Source: Rheum nobile
Taxonomy: Eukaryota > Streptophyta > Magnoliopsida > Caryophyllales > Polygonaceae
DNA length: 64,000 bases
NCBI GenBank assembly: GCA_027886185.1
Contig: WOAB01000583.1
Location: forward strand, 1,364,001-1,428,000
Reading direction: 5' to 3'
Below the pieces are notes generated by a model. That model saw only the letters and a program-made list of their open reading frames with translations. It searched no databases and was not told the origin of the DNA. The translations under genes and the position numbers were made by a program. This document shows, piece after piece, positions 36,571 to 48,381 of the stretch (its first letter is position 1; every line of letters begins with the position of its first letter).

Positions 36571-38095
36571 TTAAATGTCTTGTGCTTCTGCTTGTTGTGC
36601 TCCCTCATGCACAATATCCCATGCTTCCAAAACAGCCCACATTGGTGCCTTAATTTCTCTTGGGAGGTTACCCTCATCCTCTAATTTCTTTTTGTTTACA
36701 TGTGGCAAGTCATACTCATTTCCCCCTTTGTCTTTTAGTATTTCATTCATTACATATTGTATTGTCATCCACACATTGCTTAGAGTCTTGGGCTCTAACT
36801 CATAGAATGCCTCATTTACTACATCTAGCATTCTGTCTACATCTTGAGGCATTTTTTTATGCATTAATGATTGAATGCTTCTAAAGAATCCTAGATCAAG
36901 TATGTTTAAATTTGGGCTATTGGGTGGTTGTTGAGTCAAAATAAAAGTGAAATCATCATGTTGAAATATCTGCTGCCATTCTGCATCATTCTGTTGGATA
37001 TGTGCCTTTGGATTATCTTGTTGGATAAAAATTACTTTGTGACCCCCTTTTGTTGGCCATTTGGCCTTGATTGCTGGAACTATCTGATTGATAAGCATGC
37101 TCCTTGTAACCTTCTGGTTGACTGATTCCACTATCTTTGTAACAATAGTCCCTTTTTCTCTATTTTTTTTATCTTCTCTTAGCTGGTTCTTGGTAAGTAA
37201 AAGGGAAGATTCCAATCTTCCCATCAAAAGTACAATGTCCCTCTGAGTTGAATCTAGGTCTAGCTACTGCTGCAGTGAACATGACCTTGGGTATAAATTT
37301 ACTAGAACTTACAGCTCTGTATTTGCCCCTTTCATTTTTTGCTAGATAACATCTTTGTGACTTTCTGGTGAGATTGAACCACTTTTCATCCAAATGAACG
37401 AAATCATACATTGGAAAATATTTTCTCTTGGTTTCTGGTGTGTCCCCTTGTAGAAGCTTCAATATCCACTCCAACCTTCTGACTTTGTTTGCATCCTTCA
37501 AACTAGGGTGGAGTGGATTGGTATGTGGCTTGATGACACCCCTTTTGACCATCCTATGAACTGTACTCTTGGACATGTTGATCTTCCCAGCTAAATCTCT
37601 AATGCATGATCTCTCTCCCATATGCAGTGTTGTTATAGCTCCAACATCTACCTAAATTCTCTTTCTTCCTGAATTGTGATACTTGTTGCTGACATTGTAC
37701 CTCTGCATATCATTTCTCCACTTCTTTGTTGTGTTCCATATCTTGCTTATGGACCTTGTTGATACATTGAACTGTTGTGCTACAGCTTTTATTGAACCAT
37801 GTTTAAGTTGTCCCTATGTTGATCTGCTTAAAAGCCATATTAATATGTGCATTCTCTCTTCACTGCTGAGCCTGATATCTGATGACTAATGATGACCTGT
37901 GGGCTGTGTTTGATGCTCTGTTTCTGCATGCTGATACTCCTCTTGAGCTCCTCTTGGTTCCTGGTTAAGATCGAAAAGAAACTCTTGTTCTTCCATGTCC
38001 TCAGCTGGCTGATTAAGGTCAAATTGCAATTCAGGTTCCTCCATTTCTTCTCCAACAGGAAGCAGAGCTTCATTTAAATTAATGGTTGAAGCCAT
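36571..38095 (-). pseudogene. Mariner-like transposase (DD39D), inactivated
   Basis: From ATG 38095 an acidic N-terminus (MASTINLNEALLPVGEE) runs to a TGA/TAA-rich break near 37890. The helix-turn-helix part then follows (LSSEERMHILIWLL, VAQQFNVSTRSISKIW) with TAG stops at about 37815 and 37655. The catalytic half has VHLDEKWF (first Asp), FIQQDNPKAH (second Asp) and SPNLNILDLGFF (third Asp). I count 39 residues between the last two Asp, the plant mariner signature. A frameshift in a T-rich tract near 37160-37215 splits the catalytic domain. The C-terminus ends at 36571. Confidence 0.87.
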
Positions 38096-38424
38096 CAGTT
38101 TCATGCAGTTATGCAGATTTTCTGTTTGTAATGCTGATAAATTTTGTTTGTATGTTAATGGTGGCAAATTCTGTTTGTAATGTTGCCTTAAATAGCAAAG
38201 GGAATGACATTTATGGCTACTGATCCGTGTGCTCTAAATGCTTTGTTTTGATTGGTTGAAATATTGTTAAACTCTTCTGTAATTGGTTGAAATAAGTCAG
38301 ATGAATCGTCCCTAATTTCTCAATTCTGTGAAGGAGGACAATAAATGTTGTTTGCAGGTTTTTAATTTTTCTTAAATATTGTGCCAAACCCCCAAATCGG
38401 AAGAACTATCTGGGACAGAGGGAG

Positions 38425-38600
38425 TACTTAAAAATCAGTCTAAATACACTATTTTTTTCCTATTTATGAAATAAGAATTATCCTGATATTAAAAACTACT
38501 TAAAAATCAGTCTAAATACACTTTTTTTTTATATAATAAGAATTATGCTGATATTAAAAACTACTTAAAAATCAGTCTAAATACACTCTTTCGAGTTTTT
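38425..38600. repeat. Tandem ~70-bp units (acttaaaaatcagtctaaat)
   Basis: Copies start at 38425, 38497 and 38562 (periods 72 and 65 bp); the last is cut short. A further partial word (ctaaatacactctttt) recurs at about 38671. The left flank of the transposon island (about 18558-18592) is another copy. Confidence 0.75.
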
Positions 38601-39083
38601 CGTGGTTATCTTTTCTTATGAGAAAGAGTTCTGAATTGGTAAAATATTTTTTAGTGAAAAAAAAAAGATGATACTAAATACACTCTTTTTTTTCCTATTT
38701 ACTAGCCCTCTAGAAGCTCGTACGAAGAATCTATATATAATGTAAAATGTAATTCCAGATCATTAACCCTCTGTTTGGCTAAATGTTTAGTAAAGAGAGG
38801 AAATGGATAGTAAAATATGGTAAGGAAAGGATAGGAAAAGAAAAAACAGAATTTTAAATAAATGTTGTTTGGCTAGGGTGGAAAGAAAAGGGTAGAATTT
38901 TAAAAATATTGTTTGAAAAGTGGAGGAAAGTAAAAGAAAAAATAAATTAAATGAGTTTGATTTTTCTTTTTTAATATTATTAAAAAATAAGAATCCCTTC
39001 AAATTCCACCCAAATTAAAGGGATTGATTTATCCCTAAATCCCTAGCTTATTTTCTCTTCCTTTCTCCCGATTTACTTTCAAA
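38601..39083. other. AT-rich intergenic, possible decayed MITE half
   Basis: No gene. CCCTCTGTTTGGCTAA at about 38766 is roughly the reverse complement of sequence at 48,455-48,475 beyond the Helitrons. A small hAT-type MITE may have been split by the Helitron insertion. Confidence 0.3.
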
Positions 39084-39604
39084 TCTATATCTACTTAAAA
39101 GTTGGCTTTCTTGTCCTCATTAATGCCCCACTTCAATTTTCTACAATTGTTTTGTTATATAAAAGTTGAGTTTTTTTACCCTCATTAATGCTGCACTTCA
39201 ATCTCTACAGTTGTTCTGCTTCACATTAGAGCTGAACAATATGTTTTACCCTCACATATTGGGCCAACAAATAATTTGAGAAGACAAAAAATTGCAATCA
39301 GATATTGGGCCATACATGCATGTGGAGACTCCTACTGCACGTGTGAATGTGTTTGCTGAAAGAAATTGAACCCAATTTTAGGTCTATAAAAAATTTAACC
39401 ATTAATGCCCATGCAACAATTAAACTTTTTTTTTTCAAAAAAACAATTAAACCTGTTTAACCAAAAAAATCAATTAACACATAAGCCTATTGGAATTTTA
39501 TTAAAAAATCAATTAAAATTTAATTTAATTATATATAAAACTTTATTTAATTAAATAAAATTAATTAAATATATAAGCATAAATTTTAAATTTATTCGGC
39601 AAAA

Positions 39605-40763
39605 AATTCGCGAATAATTCGGCCGGGCCGAATTTTTGAACGCGCTTGGTGCATCCTGAGTCCTGACACGGGGAGCTGTCCTCATTTGAACTTTTCCCAT
39701 TGTTTAATTGGCGGAAGAAGAAGATCAAATAATTCTTATTTCTGATTAATATTATCCTTATTTTTCATATTTTTCAAAATTTCGATTTTTTGCAAAAAAA
39801 ATCGATTTTGTGTGCATATGAAATACACTGTTGTGTGCATATGTCAGAACGTATGTGTGCATATGTTATGCTCGGTGTGTGCATGTGGTTTTCAGAATGT
39901 GTGCATGTCTGGGAACAGTTGTTAATGCTAGAGACATGTGTGCATATCAAATACACATCTGTGTGCATACGCGAAAAAGTGTGTGTGCACATATAACCAA
40001 CAAGGTGGATGATTTCCTGGTATGAACACATGATTTATGCGGTATGAACACATGATTCCTTGGCTTATATTTGATACGCACACGCACGTAGTGGATATGC
40101 ACACAACAAGGTGGATGATATGCACACAATAGTCTATTTGACATGCACATAACGAGTATTTGATATGCACACATGGTTTGTGTGCATCAACACTTGAGAC
40201 CATATGCACACACGAGGTATGCACACATGGTTTGTGTGCATCAACACTTGAGACCATATGCACACACGAGGTATGCACACGATAGTGTAATGGATGTGCA
40301 CACGACAGGTTATTTGGTATGCACACATGGTTTGTGTGCATCAACACTTGTTTCCATGTATGCACATGACTTGAGACCATATGCACACATGAGGTCTGCA
40401 CACGATAGTATAATGGATGTGCACACGACAAGTTATTTGATATGCACACACATGTGTGCATACCAACACTTGTTTTCGGGTATGCACACGACCCGAGACC
40501 ATATGAACACACGGAGTATGCACACAGCAGTATAATTGATGTGCACACACAGGTTATTTGATGTGCACACAAGTCCTCTAAGCATAAACACTATGTTAAA
40601 GGCATTCACAATTTCAGAAACCATATGCACACACACATAGTTACATATGCACACAACAGTGCATCTGATATGCACACACACGTTATATGATATGCACACA
40701 AAATCGATTTTTCTGGGAAAATTTTTGACTTGGAATTTTTTTTTGCCGAATTATTCGCGAATT
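39605..40763. repeat. Inverted repeats (AATTCGCGAATAATTCGGC) bracketing an inverted block
   Basis: The 19-mer at 39605-39623 is exactly reverse-complemented at 40745-40763. Inside the left end, 39706-39770 is the reverse complement of the tail of the Helitron unit (compare 42056-42112). The enclosed block therefore appears flipped relative to the array. Confidence 0.6.
39797..40713. repeat. TGTGTGCATATG motif array
   Basis: More than 30 copies of an 11-12 bp word occur, as TGTGTGCATATG on the left and CATATGCACACA on the right, with variants (catatgaacacat, atgtgcacacg). The block is bounded by inverted AAAATCGATTTTGTGTGC ends. Longer sub-repeats include ggtttgtgtgcatcaacact followed by tgagaccatatgcacac. 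Open frames across it exist only because the repeat rarely makes stops. Confidence 0.85.
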
Positions 40764-43319
40764 ATACGCGAAAAATTCGGCAATTGTACTGCAAGGCCGA
40801 ATTGAAGCTTTTCCCTATAAGGGCGCGCGCCTCCGCCACTGTTCACTCCGTTTTTTTTTTTTTTTCCCTCTAATTTTTTTCTCTTCTCTCATACATCCTC
40901 AATCCTATCATGAAGCACCGTCCTCACCGGAACCGGACCCTTAAACAATCTATATCTACTTAAAAGTTGGCTTTGTTGCCCTCATTAATGCCCCACTTCA
41001 ATTTTCTACAATTATTTTGTTATATAAAAGTTGAGTTTTTTTTACCCTCATTAATACTGCACTTCAATCTTTACAGTTATTCTGCTTTACAATAGAGCTG
41101 AATAATATGTTTTACCCTCACATATTGGGCCAACAAATGATTTGAGAAGACAAAAAATTACAATCAGATATTGGACCATACATGCATGTGCGGACTCCTA
41201 CTGCACGTGTGAATGTATTTGCTGAAAGATATTGAACCCAATTTTAGGTCTATAAAAAATTTAACCATTAATGCCCATGTAACAATTAAATATATTTTTT
41301 TCAAAAAAACAAAAAAAAAACAATTAAACATGTTTAACCAAAAAAATCAATTAACACATAAGCCTATTGGAAATTTATTAAAAAATTAATTAAAATTTAA
41401 TTTAATTATATATAAAACTTTATTTAATTAAATAAAATTAATTAAATATATAAGCATAAATTTTAAATATGATAAATAAGGATAATATTAATCAGACATA
41501 AGAATTCTTTGATCTTCTTCTTTCGCCAATTAAACAATCTATATCTACTTAAAAGTTGGTTTTCTTGCCCTCATTAATGCCCCACTTCAATTTTCTACAA
41601 TTGTTTTGTTATATAAAAGTTTAGTTTTTTTACCCTCATTAATGCTGCACTTCAATCTCTACAGTTGTTCTGCTTCACAATAGAGCTGAACAATATGTTT
41701 TACCCTCACATATTGGGCCAACAAATGATTTGAGAAGACAAAAAATTACAATCAGATATTGGGCCATACATGCATGTGGAGACTCCTACTGCACGTGTGA
41801 ATGTGTTTGTTGAAAGAAATTGAACCCAATTTTAGGTCTATAAAAAATTTAACCATTAATGCCCATGCAACAATTAAACTTTTTTTTTTTTCAAAAAAAC
41901 AATTAAACTTGTTTAACCAAAAAAATCAATTAACACATAAGCCTATTGGAATTTTATTAAAAAATCAATTAAAATTTAATTTAATTATATATAAAACTTT
42001 ATTTAGTTAAATAAAATTAATTAAATATATAAGCATAAATTTTAAATATGATAAATAAGGATAATATTAATCAGAAATAAGAATTATTTGATCTTCTTCT
42101 TCCGCCAATTAAACAATCTATATCTACTTAAAAGTTGGCTTTGTTGCCCTCATTAATGCTCCACTTCAATTTTTTACAATTATTTTGTTATATAAAAGTT
42201 GAGTTTTTTTTACCCTCATTAATACTGCACTTCAATCTTTACAGTTATTCTGCTTTACAATAGAGCTGAACAATATGTTTTACCCTCACATATTTGGCCA
42301 ACAAATGATTTGAGAAGACACAAAATTACAATCAGATATTGGGCCATACATGCATGTGCGGACTCCTACTGCACGTGTGAATGTGTTTGCTGAAAGAAAT
42401 TGAACCCAATTTTAGGTCTATAAAAAATTTAACCATTAATGCCCATGTAACAATTAAATATATTTTTTTCAAAAAAACAAAAAAAAAATTAAACCTGTTT
42501 AACCAAAAAAATCAATTAACACATAAGCCTATTGGAATTTTATTAAAAAATCAATTAAAATTTAATTTAATTATATATAAAACTTTATTTAATTAAATAA
42601 AATTAATTAAATATATAAGCATAAATTTTAAATATGATAAATAAGGATAATATTAATCAGACATAAGAATTCTTTGATCTTCTTCTTCTGCCAATTAAAC
42701 AATCTATATCTACTTAAAAGTTGGCTTTCTTGCCCTCATTAATGTCCCACTTCAATTTTCTACAATTGTTTTGTTATATAAAAGTTGAGTTTTTTTACCC
42801 TCATTAATGCTGCACTTCAATCTCTATAGTTGTTCTGCTTCACAATAGAGCTGAACAATATGTTTTACCCTCACATATTGGGCCAACAAATGATTTGAGA
42901 AGACAAAAAATTGCAATCAGATATTGGGCCATATATGCATGTGCAGACTCCTACTGCACGTGTAAATGTGTTTGCTGAAAGAAATTGAACCCAATTTTAG
43001 GTTTATAAAAAATTGAACCATTAATGCCCATGTAACAATTAAATATATTTTTTTACAAAAAAATAAAAAAATTAAACTTTTTAACCAAAAAAAAAGTCAA
43101 GTCAAACGGTTGTACAACATCAAAAGTTGCACAACACTACACCTATATTTAAATCGAAAGAAGTTTAAAGGCTGTACAATATCAAAACGGCTATTATAGT
43201 TAAATTTCTCAGCCTAAACTCCTCATCATTTGGGTTTCCCTCACCTTAACTGCAAATCAATTGGGAAGATTCCACATACCCATTTAAATAGCCCTTCATA
43301 TTGAACTCACATGTATAAC

Positions 43320-43640
43320 CGCATACCAGTTTCCACAGCAAATTACCACCCACAAATAAAATGGATTCATGTGCTTCCGTACAACCCGCTCCGCAGTCGC
43401 CTTTGCACAAAAAAACAAGGACTGAAAGGCACCCATAGCAGGCCCAGTCAATTCATGTAATTCCAAACAAGCAAAAAAGACATCTGATGGCATGGGTTCA
43501 CCAAGGATGGATCTCAATTCGTAGAATGTCACCTGATAAACGAAAAGTAATTTGAAGTTATGTGTGCAATCATTTCAAACTAACAATCCATGGCTTTTGA
43601 ATCTGCACTTACCTGAAACTTGGGCTTTCTTAACATGTGC
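43320..43640 (-). pseudogene. Captured gene fragment A (two exon pieces, unrecognised)
   Basis: Minus strand: an exon end ...CCCAAGTTTCAG|gtaagt (43613/43612), a 79-bp intron, then from 43532 the exon reading VTFYELRSILGEPMPSDVFFACLE and onward about 70 codons. Intact splice sites and a non-repetitive protein show a host-gene origin. I cannot name the parent. It lies inside the Helitron. Confidence 0.5.
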
Positions 43641-43871
43641 AGATGAACAAGGAGATAAAGACAATAAACCAATAAAACAAACAAACAACAAGTAATGAAG
43701 CAAATATAGCTAGGCACAAGCATCAAGCAATGAACCCTTCATGCAATACCTCTTACACAAATTTAAAACCAGATTCCCATCACCCACAACATAATCCAAA
43801 AACACATAATCCACAAACACAAGCAAGGGGAAGGCCATCATGGATTTAACAGAATCCACCGACTCAATTTG

Positions 43872-44040
43872 AAGCCAAAAGACAATGCAAAGGAAGAAAC
43901 ATATTTATATCTCGATCAATTGTGTGAAGGGGTTGTGGCCACAATGAAAGTCATGGAGTGTTGTAAATGGGATGCACCAAACTCATTTGGGAAATACATC
44001 GGCACCGAATACATTGCTGGCGGCCACAAGGTATGCAACC
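43872..44040 (+). pseudogene. Captured gene fragment B (exon, unrecognised)
   Basis: An open stretch of about 55 codons (EETYLYLDQLCEGVVATMKV ... KYIGTEYIAGGHK) ends at a donor-like CAAG|gtatgc (44040/44041). It has good codon texture in AT-rich surroundings, but no family was recognised. Orientation is opposite to fragment A, so the fragments may come from different genes. Confidence 0.4.
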
Positions 44041-44659
44041 AATACTTTGTTATTTCTTTTCTCCAGCCAAAAAAAGACTCAAATGATAATTCAACATAAT
44101 AAACTTACTCAATTTAATATACACAAATGATAATATTGGACTCTAACATATGCACCTTATTTCATGTATATACTAATAGTTAACAACATAGAATATAATC
44201 TCCCCACCACTTGAAAAAACAATGAATAGAGAAGTAGAAAATGAGATGTAAAATGAAGCATAGAGCAAACCATTAGAACCACATTTATTCTAGGATCACC
44301 ATACCCCATCCATCAAGCAATTACCACTTTGCACGGAATTGAACCTCCACTACGACACGAACCAATTTCCTTTTCTCCCTTACATAAGCAAATTAGCAAA
44401 GTGCATACACTAAACACCAAAAACTCATCTTTCAAGGCATCCATGATTAAAGATACCTTAATTCAGTCAACAAAACCCGAGTAGAGTGAAAGAAGGCAAT
44501 GCAACAAGTATAACAACCTCCAAATAACATCCAAGTTATCATGAGACAAGCAAAATATATTATGTGAAATTTGGCTTACATTTCGCCATCAAGTACTTGG
44601 AACTCCATACTGCATATCATAGTGTTTAATTAGCTCTAGGATTGATTTTTTTTTTCATG

Positions 44660-44772
44660 CTTTCTTATGGTTTGGAATTAGCCAAACAGAGGTTTGGTAT
44701 AAGGTATGATAATCCAATTCCTGAGGGTTTTAAGCGTGAGATTGCATATTTCAAAGCAATAAACCAAGCATT
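44660..44772 (+). pseudogene. Captured gene fragment C (exon, unrecognised)
   Basis: About 36 codons (YGLELAKQRFGIRYDNPIPE ... FKAINQAL) end at the consensus donor gtaagt (44773). The sequence is non-repetitive and protein-like; the parent gene was not recognised. Confidence 0.4.
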
Positions 44773-45987
44773 AGTAAGTTCCAGTACCCTAATTCCCTCT
44801 TTCATTGCAAATTTGCAACATAATAAAAGAAAAACCAAAACAATTTAGCACACAAGTAAAAAATCACAATAAAAATAAATAAAAATCCAGAAACAAGAAG
44901 ATTGTCAATAGATCCATCAGAAAACACAAATCTACCACAAACAGAAGGGCAATCAAGAACAAGAAAAAACTGCCAAAATAACAACAGAATACTAAAATTC
45001 CAAACAGAAAGAAGAAGAAGAAGAACACAGGAGAATAACCTTCAATGCCAGAGTGAAAAATTCCAAAAGCAAATCAGTGGGCATAATGGTTAGAGCTTGG
45101 AATCCTCGAATGTCATGACACTACCAATCCCACCTTCATCCGAGCTAGATTTTGAAGCTCTCTCTGCTCCTTCCCCCAAATCTGAAATCCAACCTCCAAA
45201 GATCGAATGAACCCAAAAATCAAGAAAATGGGATTCTTTAATTGGAGGACTTGAAAACAGGAAAAATTGTTTGCTTTGAGATAGGAGAGGGGTTTTTAAA
45301 AGGGGGTTCTACAGTGGATTTGCAAGCTCTTTTTGAAAAAGGGGTTATGAATCGTTGAATTAGAACATGTTCTTACATATTTGTAGGTTGGAGGAGTCTT
45401 CGGTCTCCTGCTATAGCATAGACCTAACAACATCCAGCAAGGGGAAGAACGGAAAAAAGGGGAAAAGAGGGGGGGGGGGGATTTGGAAACTGTCTGGGTA
45501 TTTTGGATAGTTGTCTTACACAAAAAATACAATATTAGATGTTTCTAAAATAATAAATTATAATATTTTTGAAATATGTGGTAATTTCTATATAAAATTA
45601 GGTGGTGCTAAACAATAAAAAATGTTGTTTCTTAAGGTATATTAAAAGTATGATGATTTTAGCAATTAAGTCAAGAAAAATAAATAATTTATAAACATAT
45701 TTTTTAATTTATAATGAATTGAGGTATGTACAATTTTATGTGCAGATATTATACTAATAATTATACAAGTTTATAACACCAAAAAGAGCTATATCATTGA
45801 TTCGTTATTCTGTTCATTACAATTTATACTTTTCTATACTTAATTATATTTTACTCTTTGTTTATTATTTATAATCTTATATTTGTGAATAAACTACATA
45901 ATTTATGTTCTCTTCAACAAGTAAATTTTAAAAATAAATTACTAAAACACTATATTGCCCGTGTGACGTACGGGGTCAACCTACTAG

Positions 45988-46288
45988 AAAATAGTTCTTC
46001 AAATTATTTAGAAATACTATGAGGCACAACTTCATTTTATCATAACACTGGACTTTCATTCACATACTAAGTATATTAATGTGTTATATATTTATAGTAC
46101 AAAACATAGTTACATTTTATATAAGAATAACTAAATGATTTTATTGATATTTATTTGTTTATAATGTTGAACTTTATAATCTAATGTGTTATGTTTTGAA
46201 GTTGGATAATATTTCATGTTGTCGAGTGGAAATGAAAGCATCCATTATGTTATTTCATTATAATGTTTTCATCATAATAAATTTACTA
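45988..46288. other. AT-rich spacer between two Helitron ends
   Basis: No coding content. Left of it is the CTAG end of the first complex; right of it is A|TC, the start of the second Helitron. Confidence 0.35.
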
Positions 46289-48381
46289 TCTATATATATA
46301 TTTAAAAGTTAGTATTCTAGGTCATTGAATGCTAACTTTTAAAGACAAAATCAAAGGCTTAAATGAGCCCAAAGGTATAGTTTGCATGTAGTGTTAGTTT
46401 ATCACCCTTAGTATATAATATATTAGCTTATTCGATCGATTTTTACTATAGGGTTTATAAAACAATATAAAATACATAAGTATAATTATAGGCTACTTTG
46501 TAATTTAAGTAATTAATTTTTCTTTGTTTATTTTAATATACCATAGCATAATTATGTGTATATATAAAAATGAGTACTATTTGTAAGTAATTATTCCATC
46601 CTCACACGCACTTTTTTCAGTTAAATCTTGTCTCTATGTACGGACTACTCTTTAGGTTATGACTCAATTTTTTACCTAAATCTCAATTAGTGATAATTAC
46701 TACATAGTGTATACGTTATATTTTGCTCTCATTTACTCTTGTTTTAATATTATCCAATTACTACACGTAACTCCCGTATTTAGTACACAATGAATGATTC
46801 GAAACAAATTATAGGCAAGATGTCTAAACGGTTATATGTCAAAGTGACTTCACTTTCCAAGTAACATTTTCATCTATAAAAGGGCGAAAACGGTGGTATT
46901 CCATTCATTTGCTCTGGGCATCCATCATCTCATTCTTCTACATGGAAATTAGCTTTAGAAAGCCATATAGTGAAGCTTGGGAGATAGTGGCAACACCTTA
47001 AAAAGACATGATCGCTGAAGTAAGCATAATTATTATGTTAAAGATGTGAATGATTCCCGATTGTCGAGAATGCAAGTATATATCCACCTCACGGTAAACT
47101 ATCCTTGATTATATGTATTTGGATCTCTTTTGTAGTCTACACCTGCGCTAAATACTTACATATATCGGTTTAAATTTATTAATATAATTGTCTTTTGATT
47201 GGGATAGGTTAATTTTACGTGAAGATGTCAAATAATTGGATAATCAATAGCATTATTGAGGCATTGATTGTTTACATCATGCACGGATAGCTTTCACTAG
47301 AAGGAGGACAAAGACTACAATCGATTTAGGACGACTGATTGTTAGTAACGAATAAAACAAACTATTTTATGGACGATGTAAACCCTTCAACTATTGGTAG
47401 CATACATTCAATTAGGTTTGTATTTTTAGTTCCTTTTTTGTACTAAATCGATTTAGGTAAGTGTGTTGTTATTTTGGTTAAGGATGATTTTTATTGTTCT
47501 ATTTTATACATATTCATTTTACACTCATCGTGTATATATACTAAATTTATCCTCATTTGTGTTGGTCTAGAGGAATTAATCAAGGATGGAAGCCAAAATA
47601 ATAGACATGTACTCACTCTCACATATGAAATGTACAAGGAAGAAGTTATGAATTATAATTTCGCTAAGAAGAGTAAGCATATACCGATAAAATAACTAAT
47701 GTACTTTTATATAAAATGTAACGGGTTTAAGAATATGTAGAGTCACCAATTATTTCTATTATTCTGTATTTAATAAGAATAGGAAGTAATGACTAATATA
47801 TTTTAATTAAAATGATATTAATGTCTAGAAATATGTAAAGTCAATGTGACTAATAAAACGATATATATTCCATACCAAAAAAAATAAAATGATATATTAA
47901 TGAATATTAATAACTAAAGCATAACAAACAAAAAACATTAGTAAAAGGCAATAAATTTGTAAGATAAAGGCAAAAAAATAGAAATATGGAGGGTAGTAGA
48001 ACATGTAAGAAATGAGAGTTGTTGTAGCAAGTTTCTTATAAATACTCCAGTTCAAGTTTAACATATAATTAGATAGGCAATTCTAAAATATTCTCCAAAT
48101 ATTTTCAAAGAAAAAAACGCATCCTTACAAAAAACAATTACCACCTAATTCAAAATTTAAAATGAACTTCTGACCAAAATAAATAAATAAATAAAATTGT
48201 ACTTCGTACAATCATAGCATTTTATACCTAAAATACTTAGATATTACATTTAAATACATATCAAACAATATATCGTTTAAGATAAAACATGCAACAACAA
48301 TCCATATATTAGAAACTCACATTTAAACCGCGACACTATATATACAAAAGGCCCGTGCGAAGCACAGGCTTCGATTTCTAG
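46289..48381 (+). mobile_element. Short non-autonomous Helitron
   Basis: It starts TCTATATATATATTTAAAAG after A (46288) and ends with hairpin GCCCGTGC-gaa-GCACAGGC (48351-48369), then TTCGATTTCTAG at 48370-48381, followed by T. A|TC...CTAG|T is the canonical Helitron arrangement, and both ends resemble those of the neighbouring complex. The 2.1 kb interior is AT-rich with no recognisable gene; short ORFs near 46940 and 47474 are not identifiable. Confidence 0.7.

Larger units (their letters stand above)
18593..38424 (-). mobile_element. Mariner-like (plant MLE, DD39D) transposon, ~3.3 kb, split by two LTR elements
   Basis: The right end, read inward on the minus strand, is CTCCCTCTGTCCCAGATAG, a typical plant mariner/Stowaway terminus. 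The left end is CTACATCCGTTC, a diverged match at 8 of the first 12 positions. Both ends are flanked by TA (18591-18592 and 38425-38426), and the outer flanks rejoin into one repeat unit. Subtracting the Ty3-like element (18812-28485) and the copia element (29168-36008), each with its 5-bp duplication, leaves about 3.3 kb. That remainder carries the transposase pseudogene at 36571-38095. The left TIR is the weakest part of the case. Confidence 0.65.
39084..45987 (+). mobile_element. Helitron complex: five tandem 5'-end units and one captured-gene body
   Basis: Five units begin TCTATATCTACTTAAAAGTT at 39084, 40949, 41538, 42117 and 42703, each preceded by A as expected for Helitron 5' TC termini. 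Units 2-4 are 589, 579 and 586 bp. Unit 1 is interrupted by the 39.6-40.9 kb block. The fifth continues past 43080 into unique sequence with exon-like fragments and ends at a hairpin (CCCGT...ACGGG, about 45958-45975) plus CTAG at 45984-45987, a Helitron-type 3' end. The base after CTAG is A, not the expected T. No Rep/helicase gene is present, so it is non-autonomous. Confidence 0.7.

Noticed and set aside
39774..40699. Overlapping ORFs rich in Cys/His/Val/Tyr across the motif array on both strands
   Set aside because: A 12-bp repeat without stop codons stays open in several frames at once; the peptides are translations of the repeat.
39797..40713. CRISPR-like spacing of a short repeat
   Set aside because: The repeat is only 11-12 bp, appears in both orientations, spacers vary in length, and the context is a plant transposon.
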